Virus record (IMG/VR): IMGVR_UViG_3300034105_003474
Location: 62,001 to 126,000 of that record
Direction: 5' to 3' (one strand)
Source of the DNA: a virus
Length of the DNA: 64,000 bases
Every line of letters begins with the position of its first letter. Within the stretch, counting starts at the first letter, position 1. Positions 15,131 through 24,364 of the stretch are shown here, piece after piece. The notes under the pieces are model-generated. The model did not search any database and had not been told where the DNA came from. It was given only the letters and a program-made list of their open reading frames with translations. Both the position numbers and the translations under genes were made by a program.

Positions 15131-16405
15131 CTATAAAATCAGACTATTTGAGTAATGTCGTTTGACCACTTTTGGGCAACATCCTTTGGAATATTTGACT
15201 CCGTATTCGCCTTCTTGGAATCCAACCCACTTTTTGCTCGTTTTACGGTTCCTCCATGGGTGATCCAACGGAAGTAGATCGTTGTCATCAAAGTATTTTA
15301 CATCGGCTGGTTTGTCGGAGTTCAGCAACGCCAAAAACTTGTAGACACGCTTCTTTGCAACATCTTTTGAACCATCTTCCAAGCCTCGTAAGAACACTAT
15401 TTTTAGGTCACGAAGGTTAGTTTTTGCTGTAGGTTTTGCTTTGGCGTTGTTGTTTCTTACTCGTACAGCCAAATCGTTGATATCGCTACTAGTCACGGTT
15501 GGTGGCTTCTTCTTAGGTTTTGGAACACCCTTAAAAGAGAGCACCCCCTCCCCGAATAAAGACTTACCCGGATTTGGGTACTGTGCAGCCTGTTGATTAT
15601 GCAGATTCCGTGCATATGTATCGGCATCTTGTATGTTTGAAAACTTACCTAAATGCTGACCGCTTCTTTGGTAGTGCTTAATGGCTTCTCGGTCGCTTAC
15701 TATTACGCCACTCCCATTAGGTCTTTTGATTACCGTAGGGATGACAACAGCCGTATTCCCTTCGGTGATTGTCATGGAACGAACCGTGCTGATAGACCCG
15801 TCGCGATTTTTCACAACAGGGCGATTATTTAAATCTATATTGCCTTTGGTTATTTCACCCTTTGGTCGTTTCTCCTGTTTAGGTGAAACCCGTGTATCAT
15901 CTGCACCACCCGGTGTGGACGCAACATAGCCGTCACCGTCGCCATCAATTGGTTTATTCCCACTACTGTCAACAGAACCACCAATGGGTGTACCTAAAAC
16001 TTTTTTCCCAAATTTGGAACCTTGTCGTCTTGGGTTGTTCCTAGGGCTGTTATCCCCTCGGATACCTGTTACACGGTTGTAGTCAGACACATTCGTGCAA
16101 GGAAGCCAAACCAGTTTTCCATCCCGTGCCGTATAGCGACGAATACCTATACATCCAAGATTGCGTGCACGGATACGGGCAGACTCAGGGTCACTGAAAG
16201 TATCAGGGTCTGTGGAACGGCTAACAAAGTTAACGAAACCCTTCTGCTCTACAGGTTTTTCTAAAGTCTGCTTTTTGTTCATGCCTTTGATGTACTCGGC
16301 AGGATTTTGATTTTTCACTATTGTAAAGTAATAAAAATCAGCCTTCTCGGCAGGGGAGAAGGTCTGTATCAGAGAGGCTAATTCTCTTGATTCTTTTGGT
16401 GTCAT
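15131..16405 (-). CDS. Putative virion/cargo protein with Ca-like DGDGDGY motif (424 aa)
   Basis: Last gene of the cargo block before the capsid gene. Three parts are visible. Near residues 75-110 is an ARNLGCIGIRRY...WLPC module, also present twice in the next gene upstream. GTPIGG...DGDGDGYVASTPGG (about 145-175) resembles a calcium-binding loop and recurs there too. Around 205-275 comes a VVIPTVIKRPNGSG...REAIKHYQRSGQHLGKF...A..YARNLHNQQ segment, a pattern I know from virion proteins of other phages. The C-terminus is basic and Trp-rich. Start and upstream stop overlap as ATGA. No enzyme motif was found. Confidence 0.65.
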   Translation of the reverse strand: MTPKESRELASLIQTFSPAEKADFYYFTIVKNQNPAEYIKGMNKKQTLEKPVEQKGFVNFVSRSTDPDTFSDPESARIRARNLGCIGIRRYTARDGKLVWLPCTNVSDYNRVTGIRGDNSPRNNPRRQGSKFGKKVLGTPIGGSVDSSGNKPIDGDGDGYVASTPGGADDTRVSPKQEKRPKGEITKGNIDLNNRPVVKNRDGSISTVRSMTITEGNTAVVIPTVIKRPNGSGVIVSDREAIKHYQRSGQHLGKFSNIQDADTYARNLHNQQAAQYPNPGKSLFGEGVLSFKGVPKPKKKPPTVTSSDINDLAVRVRNNNAKAKPTAKTNLRDLKIVFLRGLEDGSKDVAKKRVYKFLALLNSDKPADVKYFDDNDLLPLDHPWRNRKTSKKWVGFQEGEYGVKYSKGCCPKVVKRHYSNSLIL

Positions 16406-17697
16406 TCTGCACTCTCCTCAACAGCAAGCATTGACCTATCAAGAATAAGAATCACATTTGGCGAAACAGGGGAGCCAGAAACATCAGCAACAAATCCGTT
16501 GGAAACTCTCAAATTCAACCTAGAACCTCTTACCCCTTTAGAGACCAAAACTCTCCCGATATCGTCATCCCCATAAAAGGATGTTATTCCCTTTTTCACT
16601 CTCTCGCGATGTCCTGTTACTTCATCTGCGAAGTCTTCGCGTTCCATCAAAAAATCTGGAGGGATAGCAACTTTTATAACTTCACCTTTTCTTAGATTCC
16701 CCTGATCGTCAAACCCACCTTCGGCATAAACCTCGGCACTTTCTCTGTCTAGTGAGAAATGTATACCGTTACCGTGAGCACCCAATCCTGCAAAATAATC
16801 ACCTTTTCTGAAACCATCTGCCAGATCTTTGGCTTCAACAATAACTTCGTCATTTTCTGTATCAACGATGCTTGCAATCCCGCGATACGCAATAGTCCAT
16901 CCCTTTTTTTCTAGACTTGCCATTTCCAAAGATGAAACAACTTTTGGTAGACCTGTAAATCCCTGCATCTCAGCAATCATTTCCAATTGAATATCAGGCT
17001 TAACATCATTTTTTATTTTACTGAGTCTTTTGTTGTACTCTTTTCCGCCGTCTGATTTTTTGAATTCCTGAGCGTCTTTGCCAAAAAGTTTTCCCAATTG
17101 TTTTGTTATGTCTTTAGCCATTTTATTTTTACTATTCGCGATCGTGCTAGGAGCAACAGGAATATTGTCTTCTCCGTCGGGACCAGTAGTGAACCCGTCG
17201 CTATCGCCGTCAAACTCTGCTACACCACCAATAGGGCGACCTAAAGACTTGCCGGAAAACGAGCCAGTTACAAGCCCACCACCCGGCAAGGTTGCGATAC
17301 CAGAAATAGGTTTCTCGTCAAGGTTCTCCCAACCCCGTTTGGGTGCTTTGTGGTTGCAAACCGCATAATACTTTTTCCCTGCAAGAAGGATCGTTCGGAC
17401 ACCACCACAACCACGAGCCTTAGAAATAGCGACAGCATCAGCACGATTCTCGTAATATGCATCAGACTTTGTTTCTAAACGCTTTGTCCTTTGAACCATT
17501 TTGGGCAACGGCTTCTTCTTTTTGGAAGCACGAACTTTCAGGTATTCGTCTTTACCTTTTTTGATTGCTTCATATTCTTCACGCGAGGCGCAAGGCATCC
17601 AGCCTTTACCGTCTTCGTATACGCCTTGGCATCCAAGCATGCGTGCAACACGAAGAGCCTGATCGCGCGTTGTTTTATTCTTCTCGTCTTCAGACAT
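16402..17697 (-). CDS. ADP-ribosyltransferase-like cargo protein (431 aa)
   Basis: The N-terminal half has two LGCQGV...WMPC-type modules (about 17-37 and 85-115) and a GRPIGG...DGDSDGF calcium-like loop (about 153-172). The C-terminal ~170 residues resemble an ADP-ribosyltransferase: AYRGI with R272, then DYFAGLGAHGNGIHFS (about 300-315) as the second strand motif, and SAEVYAEGG after it. The expected catalytic glutamate is not certain; acidic candidates lie in the MEREDFADE stretch. If active it would transfer ADP-ribose from NAD to a host protein, as T4 Alt does after injection. Activity and packaging are inferences. Confidence 0.6.
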   Translation of the reverse strand: MSEDEKNKTTRDQALRVARMLGCQGVYEDGKGWMPCASREEYEAIKKGKDEYLKVRASKKKKPLPKMVQRTKRLETKSDAYYENRADAVAISKARGCGGVRTILLAGKKYYAVCNHKAPKRGWENLDEKPISGIATLPGGGLVTGSFSGKSLGRPIGGVAEFDGDSDGFTTGPDGEDNIPVAPSTIANSKNKMAKDITKQLGKLFGKDAQEFKKSDGGKEYNKRLSKIKNDVKPDIQLEMIAEMQGFTGLPKVVSSLEMASLEKKGWTIAYRGIASIVDTENDEVIVEAKDLADGFRKGDYFAGLGAHGNGIHFSLDRESAEVYAEGGFDDQGNLRKGEVIKVAIPPDFLMEREDFADEVTGHRERVKKGITSFYGDDDIGRVLVSKGVRGSRLNLRVSNGFVADVSGSPVSPNVILILDRSMLAVEESAE

Positions 17698-17960
17698 TAT
17701 TCTTTTTCTTTTTTAGATATTTTTTCAACCTCTGAAGCATATTCCATAGACATCGCGTACTGATCAAATAGTTCATCTATTTTGTCCGCATTCTCTTTAT
17801 TCATCAGATATGAGACCATTGACTCAAGGTCGCCATCTTTTCCGTTTTCGTTTGCATACCCGTAGGCAATGGCAATAATTTTAGAACGTGTTTCAGGGTT
17901 CTTTACTGTCGTTAGCAGTTGATTTTTGATTGAGTTTTTTTGTTCTGTTGTGAGTTTCAT
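17697..17960 (-). CDS. Small helical acidic/basic protein (87 aa)
   Basis: Coupled on both sides: its ATG overlaps the stop of the 931-residue gene (TAATG), and its stop abuts the start of the ADP-ribosyltransferase-like gene. It is entirely helical in appearance, with KNSIKNQLLTTVKNPETR at the start and a charged EVEKISKKEKE tail. It has no cysteine and no membrane segment. It is one of four small genes between large cargo genes and could be a chaperone, inhibitor or linker. The function is unknown. Confidence 0.55.
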   Translation of the reverse strand: MKLTTEQKNSIKNQLLTTVKNPETRSKIIAIAYGYANENGKDGDLESMVSYLMNKENADKIDELFDQYAMSMEYASEVEKISKKEKE

Positions 17961-20755
17961 TACGCCAACCTTGGTGGTTCTACTCGTATTCTAGGGCGAG
18001 CAATTTTTGCTTTCTTGGGAAGTTTCTGACCAATTTTTTGTTCAGCAAAAGATAGCGTTCCACCACCAAATCCAAGATTTGCTTTAAACCATTGTTTCAC
18101 ATATTCCATCTTTTCCCTGTCACCAGTAGGATCATCCAAAGCAAAGATTATGTCTTGATGCTGATACTGCTTACCACCTCTTGCTTGTGCAAGGATTGAT
18201 TTGATTCGCGCATATTCTGCGTCATTATTTATCAATCCGCCAGCACCAAAATCCTCATAAAATTTGAGAGGCGACTGAAGCACTTGTAGGTCTCTATCGG
18301 TCAAACCATAGTTTCTTTTGAATCCAACACGAGCCCAAACATACTGACCATCATCGGCTGCGTTCACATTTGCTTTAGTGACACCTATTTGCTTCAGATA
18401 GAGAAACGCATGTTGGTTATAAATTGTTTGAATATCAGCACCCCTATCAATTTTGCTTGTTACAAACATTGAATTTTGGCTTACGATACCCTGCGACACG
18501 CTTACGCTCCGAGACGAAGTAGCGATTTTTGCTCTTATAACTTCACCATTTGCGTTAATCTCGTCAAACTGAACCTGAACTTGAAACCCATTTTGGGGAG
18601 ACACTGTTGCCGTAGCACGGTAAAGTTTCCCGTTCTTACCTTCAATTCTTTGGTGAGAATAAGCCTGTTTCAAGTACTCTGCCTTTTGCGGAGCAGTGAG
18701 TCTTCCCCATTTTACGGGTGTCATGTCTTCATATGGTGCACCACCGTTTGGGTGCCGTTGCTTAAGATACTTAGCAAGTTTTCCTTGACGACGTTCAATC
18801 GCCTCGTTCACCTGATCATTGATCTTCTTCGCTACATCTTCTGGAAGCGGTCTAGGAATATTTGTTGCATCTGTGTTGAAAACAAAACCTTGTTTCCTTC
18901 TTTCTGATGCTTTCCGTATTTCTGGTCCTAATGCTTCTATCAACTGAATATGACCTTCATATTTTCCAATATCGGATTGCAGTTGAGCAATTTTTTTCAT
19001 TGTTTCAACACGGTTGAATTCTTTTACTTCTGGAGTATTGCCAAGAGGTGAACGCATAAGTCTGAATTCTGCGCTGAGTTGTGTTTCTAATTCCGCAAGT
19101 TTGGTTCGCGCACCTGCAACTCCACCTTGCGGTCTTACATATCCAATATATTTTCTTTTCGCTTCGGTAACTAAAGCCGATACATCAGCATTGGGATTTG
19201 CCCTCAGTAAATCTGCAACTCTTGAAAGTTCTTTTTGGAAGTTTCGTACCGCAAGTTGGCGACCTTCATTTTGGTTAAACAGTGCTTGATCGGCTGCTAA
19301 GCCAAGTTGTCCCAAAAGTTTTGGATCTCGCATTTGAAGTAATACTTCTTCAATAAGATCTTCATCTTCTTTTTTGAATTTCGCCGCTTCCATCTTGGGG
19401 GCAACATGCTTTAGTTCATCTGGCACATCCCTAACATCGCGTCTTGTCGGAGCATTGAAAGGTTCGTCAATTGGGTTTGGCACGCTTGACGGTTTCGGGG
19501 CAGGTGTTTCTCTTCTGTCGGAAGGCAGTTTATTGTGTTTCTCTACTTCTTTCCAAGCATTGATAACGTCATTGAGTTCTTCTTTTAATTCACGCACATT
19601 CATTTGTTCGTTTGCACCAGAAACAACATCAAGGGGACTCAAATCACCCCTATTCTGTGCTTGCTGTATGCGATCAAGTTGTGCTTGATGTATCAAAATA
19701 TTTCTTTTTGCAAGGTTTAGAGCGTTTGACCTTGGGTTCTGATCTGTTTGATTTATATCAGGGAAGTTAATTGGATCGTTTATTATTCTTAAACGTGCGT
19801 TCAATACATCTCTGTTGATTCGTTCAACAAAAGTTTCATCATTTAGCACATTATTCAAGTTCATGTGCCTTATTTTTTTGGGGCGAGCAGCCTCTGCCCT
19901 AACCTCTTCGGAACGAGCGGCATTGTCGCTTTCTCCGCGTGGAGCAGGTCGCGGAACTCGTCTTTGTTCTGATTCGGCATCAAGCATCGCACCAATGTCG
20001 CCTTCGGGTTTCTTTCTAGGGCGACGAGGTTTAACCACCTTTGGTTCTACAACTGGTTTTTCAACAATGTTTTGTGCTTGTTGTCTTGGTGCTTTAGGCT
20101 TGTTTGTTGCTTCAACAACTGCACGACGACGGCGACGAGCAGGTGCTTCACCAGTACGAGGTGCACCGGGTTGTTCAATCTCACGATCCATGCGTCGTTG
20201 TTCTGATTCTCTAACATTTGGCGCACGCCTTCTCTGTGGTGCACGAGGAGCAGGTGGAGTAGGGGTTAACTCTCTTGGAGTGGCAGGTGCATCAACGGAT
20301 GGTTGTCGGGTAACAACAGTTCGCCTACGGGCACCACGAGGACTTGGGGTATCGGAAACTTCTAATCTGTCTGCAACACCACGCAAACCTCGCTCTAGGC
20401 GACCTGCGCCACCGCTTTGAGGATTAAGTCTTGCAAGTATTCGTCGTTCACGACGAGCAATACGACGACCACGGCGAGCATCATCAACATTCTCTAAGCG
20501 TTGACCAATATCTGATATTTGATTAGCGATGCGTCGTGCGACACCCCAACCGCAAGACCGACCAAAGCGATCGGTTATCTGTCCGCCATACCGTGTCCCC
20601 GTTGGACAGCGCCAGCCTCCACGACGGTTGGTGCCGGGTATAGAAAGACTTGGATCCCACATGGCGCGAACAGCCTTGACTTCATAAGCAATAGTTGACG
20701 TGTTCCGTTCGCTAAGAAAAGATTTTGCCTTAAAGTCGGCGATATTCTGAAGCAT
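17960..20755 (-). CDS. Large cargo protein with CPTGT-GGQ module, GNAT-like C-terminus (931 aa)
   Basis: Residues 1-90 form the shared module (AMWDPSLSIPGTNRRGG, then CPTGTRYGGQITDRFGRSCGWG at 50-71). Residues ~90-330 are an Arg/Pro/Ala-rich disordered linker. Then follow long charged helices (~330-640). The last ~270 residues are mixed alpha/beta. IYNQHAFLYLKQIG (from about 778) and then GQYVWARVGF (~806-815) recall the acetyl-CoA helix and following strand of GNAT acetyltransferases, but the match is too weak to claim activity. It lacks the HGGN kinase motif of its three relatives. It lies in the head operon and is probably packaged in the capsid (inference). Confidence 0.6.
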   Translation of the reverse strand: MLQNIADFKAKSFLSERNTSTIAYEVKAVRAMWDPSLSIPGTNRRGGWRCPTGTRYGGQITDRFGRSCGWGVARRIANQISDIGQRLENVDDARRGRRIARRERRILARLNPQSGGAGRLERGLRGVADRLEVSDTPSPRGARRRTVVTRQPSVDAPATPRELTPTPPAPRAPQRRRAPNVRESEQRRMDREIEQPGAPRTGEAPARRRRRAVVEATNKPKAPRQQAQNIVEKPVVEPKVVKPRRPRKKPEGDIGAMLDAESEQRRVPRPAPRGESDNAARSEEVRAEAARPKKIRHMNLNNVLNDETFVERINRDVLNARLRIINDPINFPDINQTDQNPRSNALNLAKRNILIHQAQLDRIQQAQNRGDLSPLDVVSGANEQMNVRELKEELNDVINAWKEVEKHNKLPSDRRETPAPKPSSVPNPIDEPFNAPTRRDVRDVPDELKHVAPKMEAAKFKKEDEDLIEEVLLQMRDPKLLGQLGLAADQALFNQNEGRQLAVRNFQKELSRVADLLRANPNADVSALVTEAKRKYIGYVRPQGGVAGARTKLAELETQLSAEFRLMRSPLGNTPEVKEFNRVETMKKIAQLQSDIGKYEGHIQLIEALGPEIRKASERRKQGFVFNTDATNIPRPLPEDVAKKINDQVNEAIERRQGKLAKYLKQRHPNGGAPYEDMTPVKWGRLTAPQKAEYLKQAYSHQRIEGKNGKLYRATATVSPQNGFQVQVQFDEINANGEVIRAKIATSSRSVSVSQGIVSQNSMFVTSKIDRGADIQTIYNQHAFLYLKQIGVTKANVNAADDGQYVWARVGFKRNYGLTDRDLQVLQSPLKFYEDFGAGGLINNDAEYARIKSILAQARGGKQYQHQDIIFALDDPTGDREKMEYVKQWFKANLGFGGGTLSFAEQKIGQKLPKKAKIARPRIRVEPPRLA
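20486..20755 (-). repeat. Cargo module copy 1 (coding repeat)
   Basis: Codes for residues 1-90 of the 931-residue protein. The translated module (WDPSLSIPGTNRRGG, CPxGTRYGGQITDR, CGWGVARRIANQI) is almost identical to the copies at 23311-23580 and 26768-27037, and the DNA is visibly similar too. It is a recurring targeting or folding unit. Confidence 0.85.
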
Positions 20756-20758
20756 GGT

Positions 20759-21070
20759 TTAAGCCTTAAAACTTTTTTTATTTGGAAGAGATTTAATTTG
20801 ATTTTTATACATTTCTTCAGTTACTTGCCCATCAGAACTGTATTGTGCGGACATTGAATTAAGACGGTAAAGAATATATTCCATTCCGCTTCCCTCTAAA
20901 GGGATCTCGTTTCGTGCCGACGATTCTGAAAGAATTTCAATAAGTTGATCAACAAGTTCTTTATCGGAAGCGTGTATTTCTACAAGTCCATCAATATTTT
21001 TTCCAGCGCAAGACCCATTTACCTTGTTTGTAAATGGATCCATGAATTGACCTATAAAAAACTCTTTCAT
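20759..21070 (-). CDS. Small acidic protein between cargo genes (103 aa)
   Basis: ATG 21070 lies just after the 955-residue gene's stop and behind AAGGTGA; a GTG at 21076 is the alternative. The product starts MKEFFIGQFMDPFTNK, has DGLVEIHASDKELVDQLIEIL (strand plus helix) and ends in a basic tail. It is soluble. It is one of the small genes that alternate with the large cargo genes. I do not recognise the family. Its position suggests a partner of the product on either side. Confidence 0.55.
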   Translation of the reverse strand: MKEFFIGQFMDPFTNKVNGSCAGKNIDGLVEIHASDKELVDQLIEILSESSARNEIPLEGSGMEYILYRLNSMSAQYSSDGQVTEEMYKNQIKSLPNKKSFKA

Positions 21071-21072
21071 GA

Positions 21073-23940
21073 TCACCTTTGGTTACTTGGAATTATATTG
21101 ACTATCTCATTTTCGGCGTTGCGAAGGTTTGCAAGACTTCGTACCATGCCATCATAAAGTGCTCCTGCTCGGGCTTTATTTGAGTCAGTCTTACTTACTT
21201 TCTGCAATGCGTCTGTTATGAATTGTTCACGACCGACAGCAAGTGTTTTTTCTGTTTGCACAACAACCTGTCTGTACACTTCTTGAATTCGCGCATAAGT
21301 TTCACGCCTTTGCGCGTCTGACATAGCGGGTAGTGCGGTGCGCATTGTGGCAAGAATGTCCTGATCCATTGAGAAACCCCGTTGGTAACGATCAAACAGC
21401 CCTCCGTGTGCCCTTCCAGCCCAACCCAAGTCCATCGGAACGACATGCGCTAATTTCTTGCCGTCTGGTAATTCCACTACACGACCCATACCGTTGCCTC
21501 CGTGGCGGTCGCTAACACCAAGAATATAGTTGGCTAGAACATTGGACAATCTTTCAGGAAGACCTTTATCTGGAAGAGCGTTCAGGGCTCCTTTGTTGAA
21601 ATCGTACCCACCAGCAGCACCGCCGATTACTGCCCCTTCAGGCACGTCGTTGTGTGCCAGAGGGATCATGATGTAAGGGGTTCCTTTTCGGACTGTTCCA
21701 AGAGGCTTTCGTACATCTGCTTCAAGTTTACCGTCTTGAATTGCTCCGTCTTCCAAGATCCCTACAGCAGCCAAGTAGTTCCATCCAATGAGTTCGCCGA
21801 CATTGTCGGCAGGTTTTGCAGCCTTGAAAACCCATCCCTGATTAGTCGGATTTCCATTTTCATCACGCAAAAAGTAAATTTTAGTTACACCTACAGCGCC
21901 ACCGTTGGGTTGTACTTTTTTGAAACGCTTATTTGTGTCTCGTGGGTCTGATGAAGCGTTTGCCTCTATGGCAATGTGCATGAATTTTGCTGGAACTTTT
22001 TGTATGTCTCCACCATTTTTTATATGGTCAATTGCTTTTTGTTCCGTATTAATTGTTCGGTCTTCTTCGGAAACAAACTTTCCGATAGGGGAGTTCCTTC
22101 TGTCTATCTTTAACTTACCATGAGCATTTTTTGATCTTGCAAACTTACGGAATGGTGATTTCTTTTGTCCTTGAGCCGCTGCTCTTGGTGCAGTAGGTGG
22201 TTTAGGTGTCGTTGGTGAATTGTCTTCTGTCGCTGGGAATTCCCCTGAAGGACCGCCAGCAGCAGCATAAATAAATTCTGCGAAGTTGTTGTAGTCACTT
22301 ACCGTATGGCGACCGCCATAGCCCTGTTCGTAAGAGTTCCCATCTGGTTCGCGTAGAGTAAATTTTGTTAATTTTCCATTACCGTCAAACTCTGGAGTAA
22401 GCGTGTAACCATTTCGTGTCCACATAGTTTTATCTGTGTTAAGAACCCAATTTGAATTTAAATTCAACTTTTCCAAATTGTTCAGTGGTTGATTATTAGG
22501 TGCTTGTCCCTGTTGTTGAGCAGGACGTGCTGGTCTCACAGGTCGCGCTGGTGCTGGCTCTGGAACATCATCGGCGGTTGGTTTGCGTGTAGCGCTACGA
22601 GCGGCACCTGCTGTTGTTGCCTTCTTGCGACGACCACGATTATTCCGTGGGCGACGAGCCTGTGGTGTTGGCGGTTCAAAATCTTGTGGTGCACTACGAC
22701 CGTGAGCATCTTTCCAAGCGTCACGAAGATTAGGTTTGTTGATTGCATACCATTCACGCCGTGTCAGCATTCCTGCGTTTCCACCACCTGCGCGAATCTC
22801 ACGAACACGCTTAGCGTATTCATCGTATTTTCTTAATACATACGGGCTGAAACCTTCGGTTGCACTTGCGTCTGATGCTTCGCGTGCTGTGAGTACATCA
22901 ACGTTTTCTGCTTGTGGTGCAACGCGTGGGCGTGGCTGTGGTCGTCTTTGTCCTGCTGGCGCTGGTCGGCGTGCAGGACGAGGTGTTGACGCAGGCGTTG
23001 GCGCTGTTTCAGGAATAACATCGCGTCTCCTGTTTTGTGGTCTACGAGCCGATGGTGCACCTGCTTCAGGTAGTACATCTTCGCTTCTTTCGCGACCACC
23101 ATTTCCGTTAACAACTCTGTCTAAAACACTTCCGGGTCGCAGGTCATCTGCTATGCGGTTGCCAAGTTCAGCAAAACCAGGACCGCCTCTTCGCTGTCGC
23201 GGTTTAGCACCACCTTCAAGACGATCAGCAATACCGCGCAATCCACCTTCAACGCGACCAGTCTCAGGAACTCCACCAAGCCGTCTAATCATTCGTGCGT
23301 TACGACGGTCAAGGCGACGCTTTCGTTTGTCGTCGTCTCGTTGTTCTAAGCGTTCACCGATGTCGGCGATTTGGTTGGCGATGCGACGCGCTACGCCCCA
23401 ACCGCACGAACGACCAAAACGATCGGTGATCTGTCCGCCATATCGTGTCCCTACAGGGCATCGGAAACCACCACGACGATTCGTGCCGGGAATAGAAAGA
23501 CTCGGATCCCAAATTGCTCGCACACCTTTGATTTCAAAGTTGAAAGATGATTGGGTTTGGTCAGAGATAAATGATGAAGCCTTGAAACTCAGAACATTTT
23601 GGAATTCTTCGTTTGAAAACTCAGAAAGTAAAACCTCAGATATTGAAAGAACAGGAAGGTTTTTGGTTTCTACAATTTCCGGTTTAAGGAATGCAAGGTT
23701 TGCAACCTTTTTCTCTATCGCTGATCCTGATGGGCTTGGACCTTCAATAATTTTTGATGAGTCCATTGTTTGAACTAGTTCAGGTTTTGTTATAGGTGTT
23801 TTGCCATATTCTTGACGGAGAAATGTGGCAACTTCTTTAGCGGCTTCGGTCATTGGCTTGAAGGTGGATCCTTCAGGGGTCGTTGAGACGACCATAAATG
23901 GTGTGTTGTCGCGATTTTTGATAATGAAAACTAGGTTCAT
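21073..23940 (-). CDS. Large cargo protein with HGGN kinase-like domain (955 aa)
   Basis: Residues 1-~120 are an extra N-terminal domain (MNLVFIIKNRDNTPFMVVS...) that looks like the separate small proteins nearby, so this may be a fusion. The shared module occupies ~121-210 (CPVGTRYGGQITDRFGRSCG at 161-180). An Arg/Pro-rich linker follows to ~480. The C-terminal third starts with TEQKAIDHIKNGGDI and then a kinase-like fold: WVFKAAKPADNVGELIG (candidate ATP lysine), catalytic-loop DRHGGN at 811-816 and metal-site PMDLG with D837. The motif order fits PI3/4-kinase/HipA-related kinases. The substrate is unknown and packaging is inferred. Confidence 0.72.
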   Translation of the reverse strand: MNLVFIIKNRDNTPFMVVSTTPEGSTFKPMTEAAKEVATFLRQEYGKTPITKPELVQTMDSSKIIEGPSPSGSAIEKKVANLAFLKPEIVETKNLPVLSISEVLLSEFSNEEFQNVLSFKASSFISDQTQSSFNFEIKGVRAIWDPSLSIPGTNRRGGFRCPVGTRYGGQITDRFGRSCGWGVARRIANQIADIGERLEQRDDDKRKRRLDRRNARMIRRLGGVPETGRVEGGLRGIADRLEGGAKPRQRRGGPGFAELGNRIADDLRPGSVLDRVVNGNGGRERSEDVLPEAGAPSARRPQNRRRDVIPETAPTPASTPRPARRPAPAGQRRPQPRPRVAPQAENVDVLTAREASDASATEGFSPYVLRKYDEYAKRVREIRAGGGNAGMLTRREWYAINKPNLRDAWKDAHGRSAPQDFEPPTPQARRPRNNRGRRKKATTAGAARSATRKPTADDVPEPAPARPVRPARPAQQQGQAPNNQPLNNLEKLNLNSNWVLNTDKTMWTRNGYTLTPEFDGNGKLTKFTLREPDGNSYEQGYGGRHTVSDYNNFAEFIYAAAGGPSGEFPATEDNSPTTPKPPTAPRAAAQGQKKSPFRKFARSKNAHGKLKIDRRNSPIGKFVSEEDRTINTEQKAIDHIKNGGDIQKVPAKFMHIAIEANASSDPRDTNKRFKKVQPNGGAVGVTKIYFLRDENGNPTNQGWVFKAAKPADNVGELIGWNYLAAVGILEDGAIQDGKLEADVRKPLGTVRKGTPYIMIPLAHNDVPEGAVIGGAAGGYDFNKGALNALPDKGLPERLSNVLANYILGVSDRHGGNGMGRVVELPDGKKLAHVVPMDLGWAGRAHGGLFDRYQRGFSMDQDILATMRTALPAMSDAQRRETYARIQEVYRQVVVQTEKTLAVGREQFITDALQKVSKTDSNKARAGALYDGMVRSLANLRNAENEIVNIIPSNQR
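23311..23580 (-). repeat. Cargo module copy 2 (coding repeat)
   Basis: Codes for residues ~121-210 of the 955-residue protein and is internal to the gene, unlike the other two copies, which are N-terminal. It has the same WDPSLSIPGTNRRGG and CPVGTRYGGQITDR elements. Confidence 0.85.
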
Positions 23941-24062
23941 TGTTTACTTTCCACATTCGTGAAGATATTCAGCAAGCCATGCAAATCTTGAGGTTGCATT
24001 ATCGCTACCGTAAAATGGTATCACTAAGTGGGTGATATTAATTTTAGGTTGATGTCAATATA

Positions 24063-24359
24063 TTATTTGTTATCTAATTTTTTGTGACCCAAGGCAACTA
24101 GGAAATTATTAATTTTATCCTTATTTGAACCCTTGTACTCAAGTATTTCTGCATGACGGTATGAGTACCCATGCAACATACTCTCAAGGTCAGCCCTATC
24201 CGACGAGCCTTTCTTGACCGCCAAAAAGTGTTCATTGTCCTTTTTGTCTGAATCTTTATCCTTTGAGTAATACTTAATAATCCCTTTATCGTCCTCAACT
24301 ATGACGAGTGGATCCACCTGAACTAGTGGGTCTTTGGAGGTGATGATCGCTGCTCTCAT
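24063..24359 (-). CDS. Small protein preceding a large cargo gene (98 aa)
   Basis: Start ATG 24359 follows AGGAACC inside the tail of the upstream kinase-like gene. The product begins MRAAIITSKDPLVQVDPLVIVEDDKG, resembling MRYALVTPSADVSGIPYVLLEGD of the 105-residue protein at 28749 and, more loosely, the N-terminus of the 955-residue protein. It has a charged KDKDSDKKDNEH middle and a basic end. A 122-base non-coding gap follows it. It may be a partner or regulator of the cargo proteins; its function is unknown. Confidence 0.55.
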   Translation of the reverse strand: MRAAIITSKDPLVQVDPLVIVEDDKGIIKYYSKDKDSDKKDNEHFLAVKKGSSDRADLESMLHGYSYRHAEILEYKGSNKDKINNFLVALGHKKLDNK

Positions 24360-24364
24360 GGTTC

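Noticed and set aside
19815-20420. 201-residue plus-strand frame opposite the 931-residue gene
   Set aside because: It mirrors the Arg/Pro-rich linker of the minus-strand gene and has low-complexity composition. The coupled minus-strand frames explain the region.
22736-23773. 345-residue plus-strand frame opposite the 955-residue cargo gene
   Set aside because: It is rich in Arg, Ser and Pro, which follows from the Arg/Pro codons of the real gene on the other strand. It has no ribosome site and breaks the operon direction.
23941-24062. Short gene or promoter in the 122-base gap between cargo genes
   Set aside because: Only a 15-codon minus frame and a plus-strand TTGCAT with a weak hairpin (TATCAC/GTGATA) are present. 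The genes here are on the minus strand, so no call was made.
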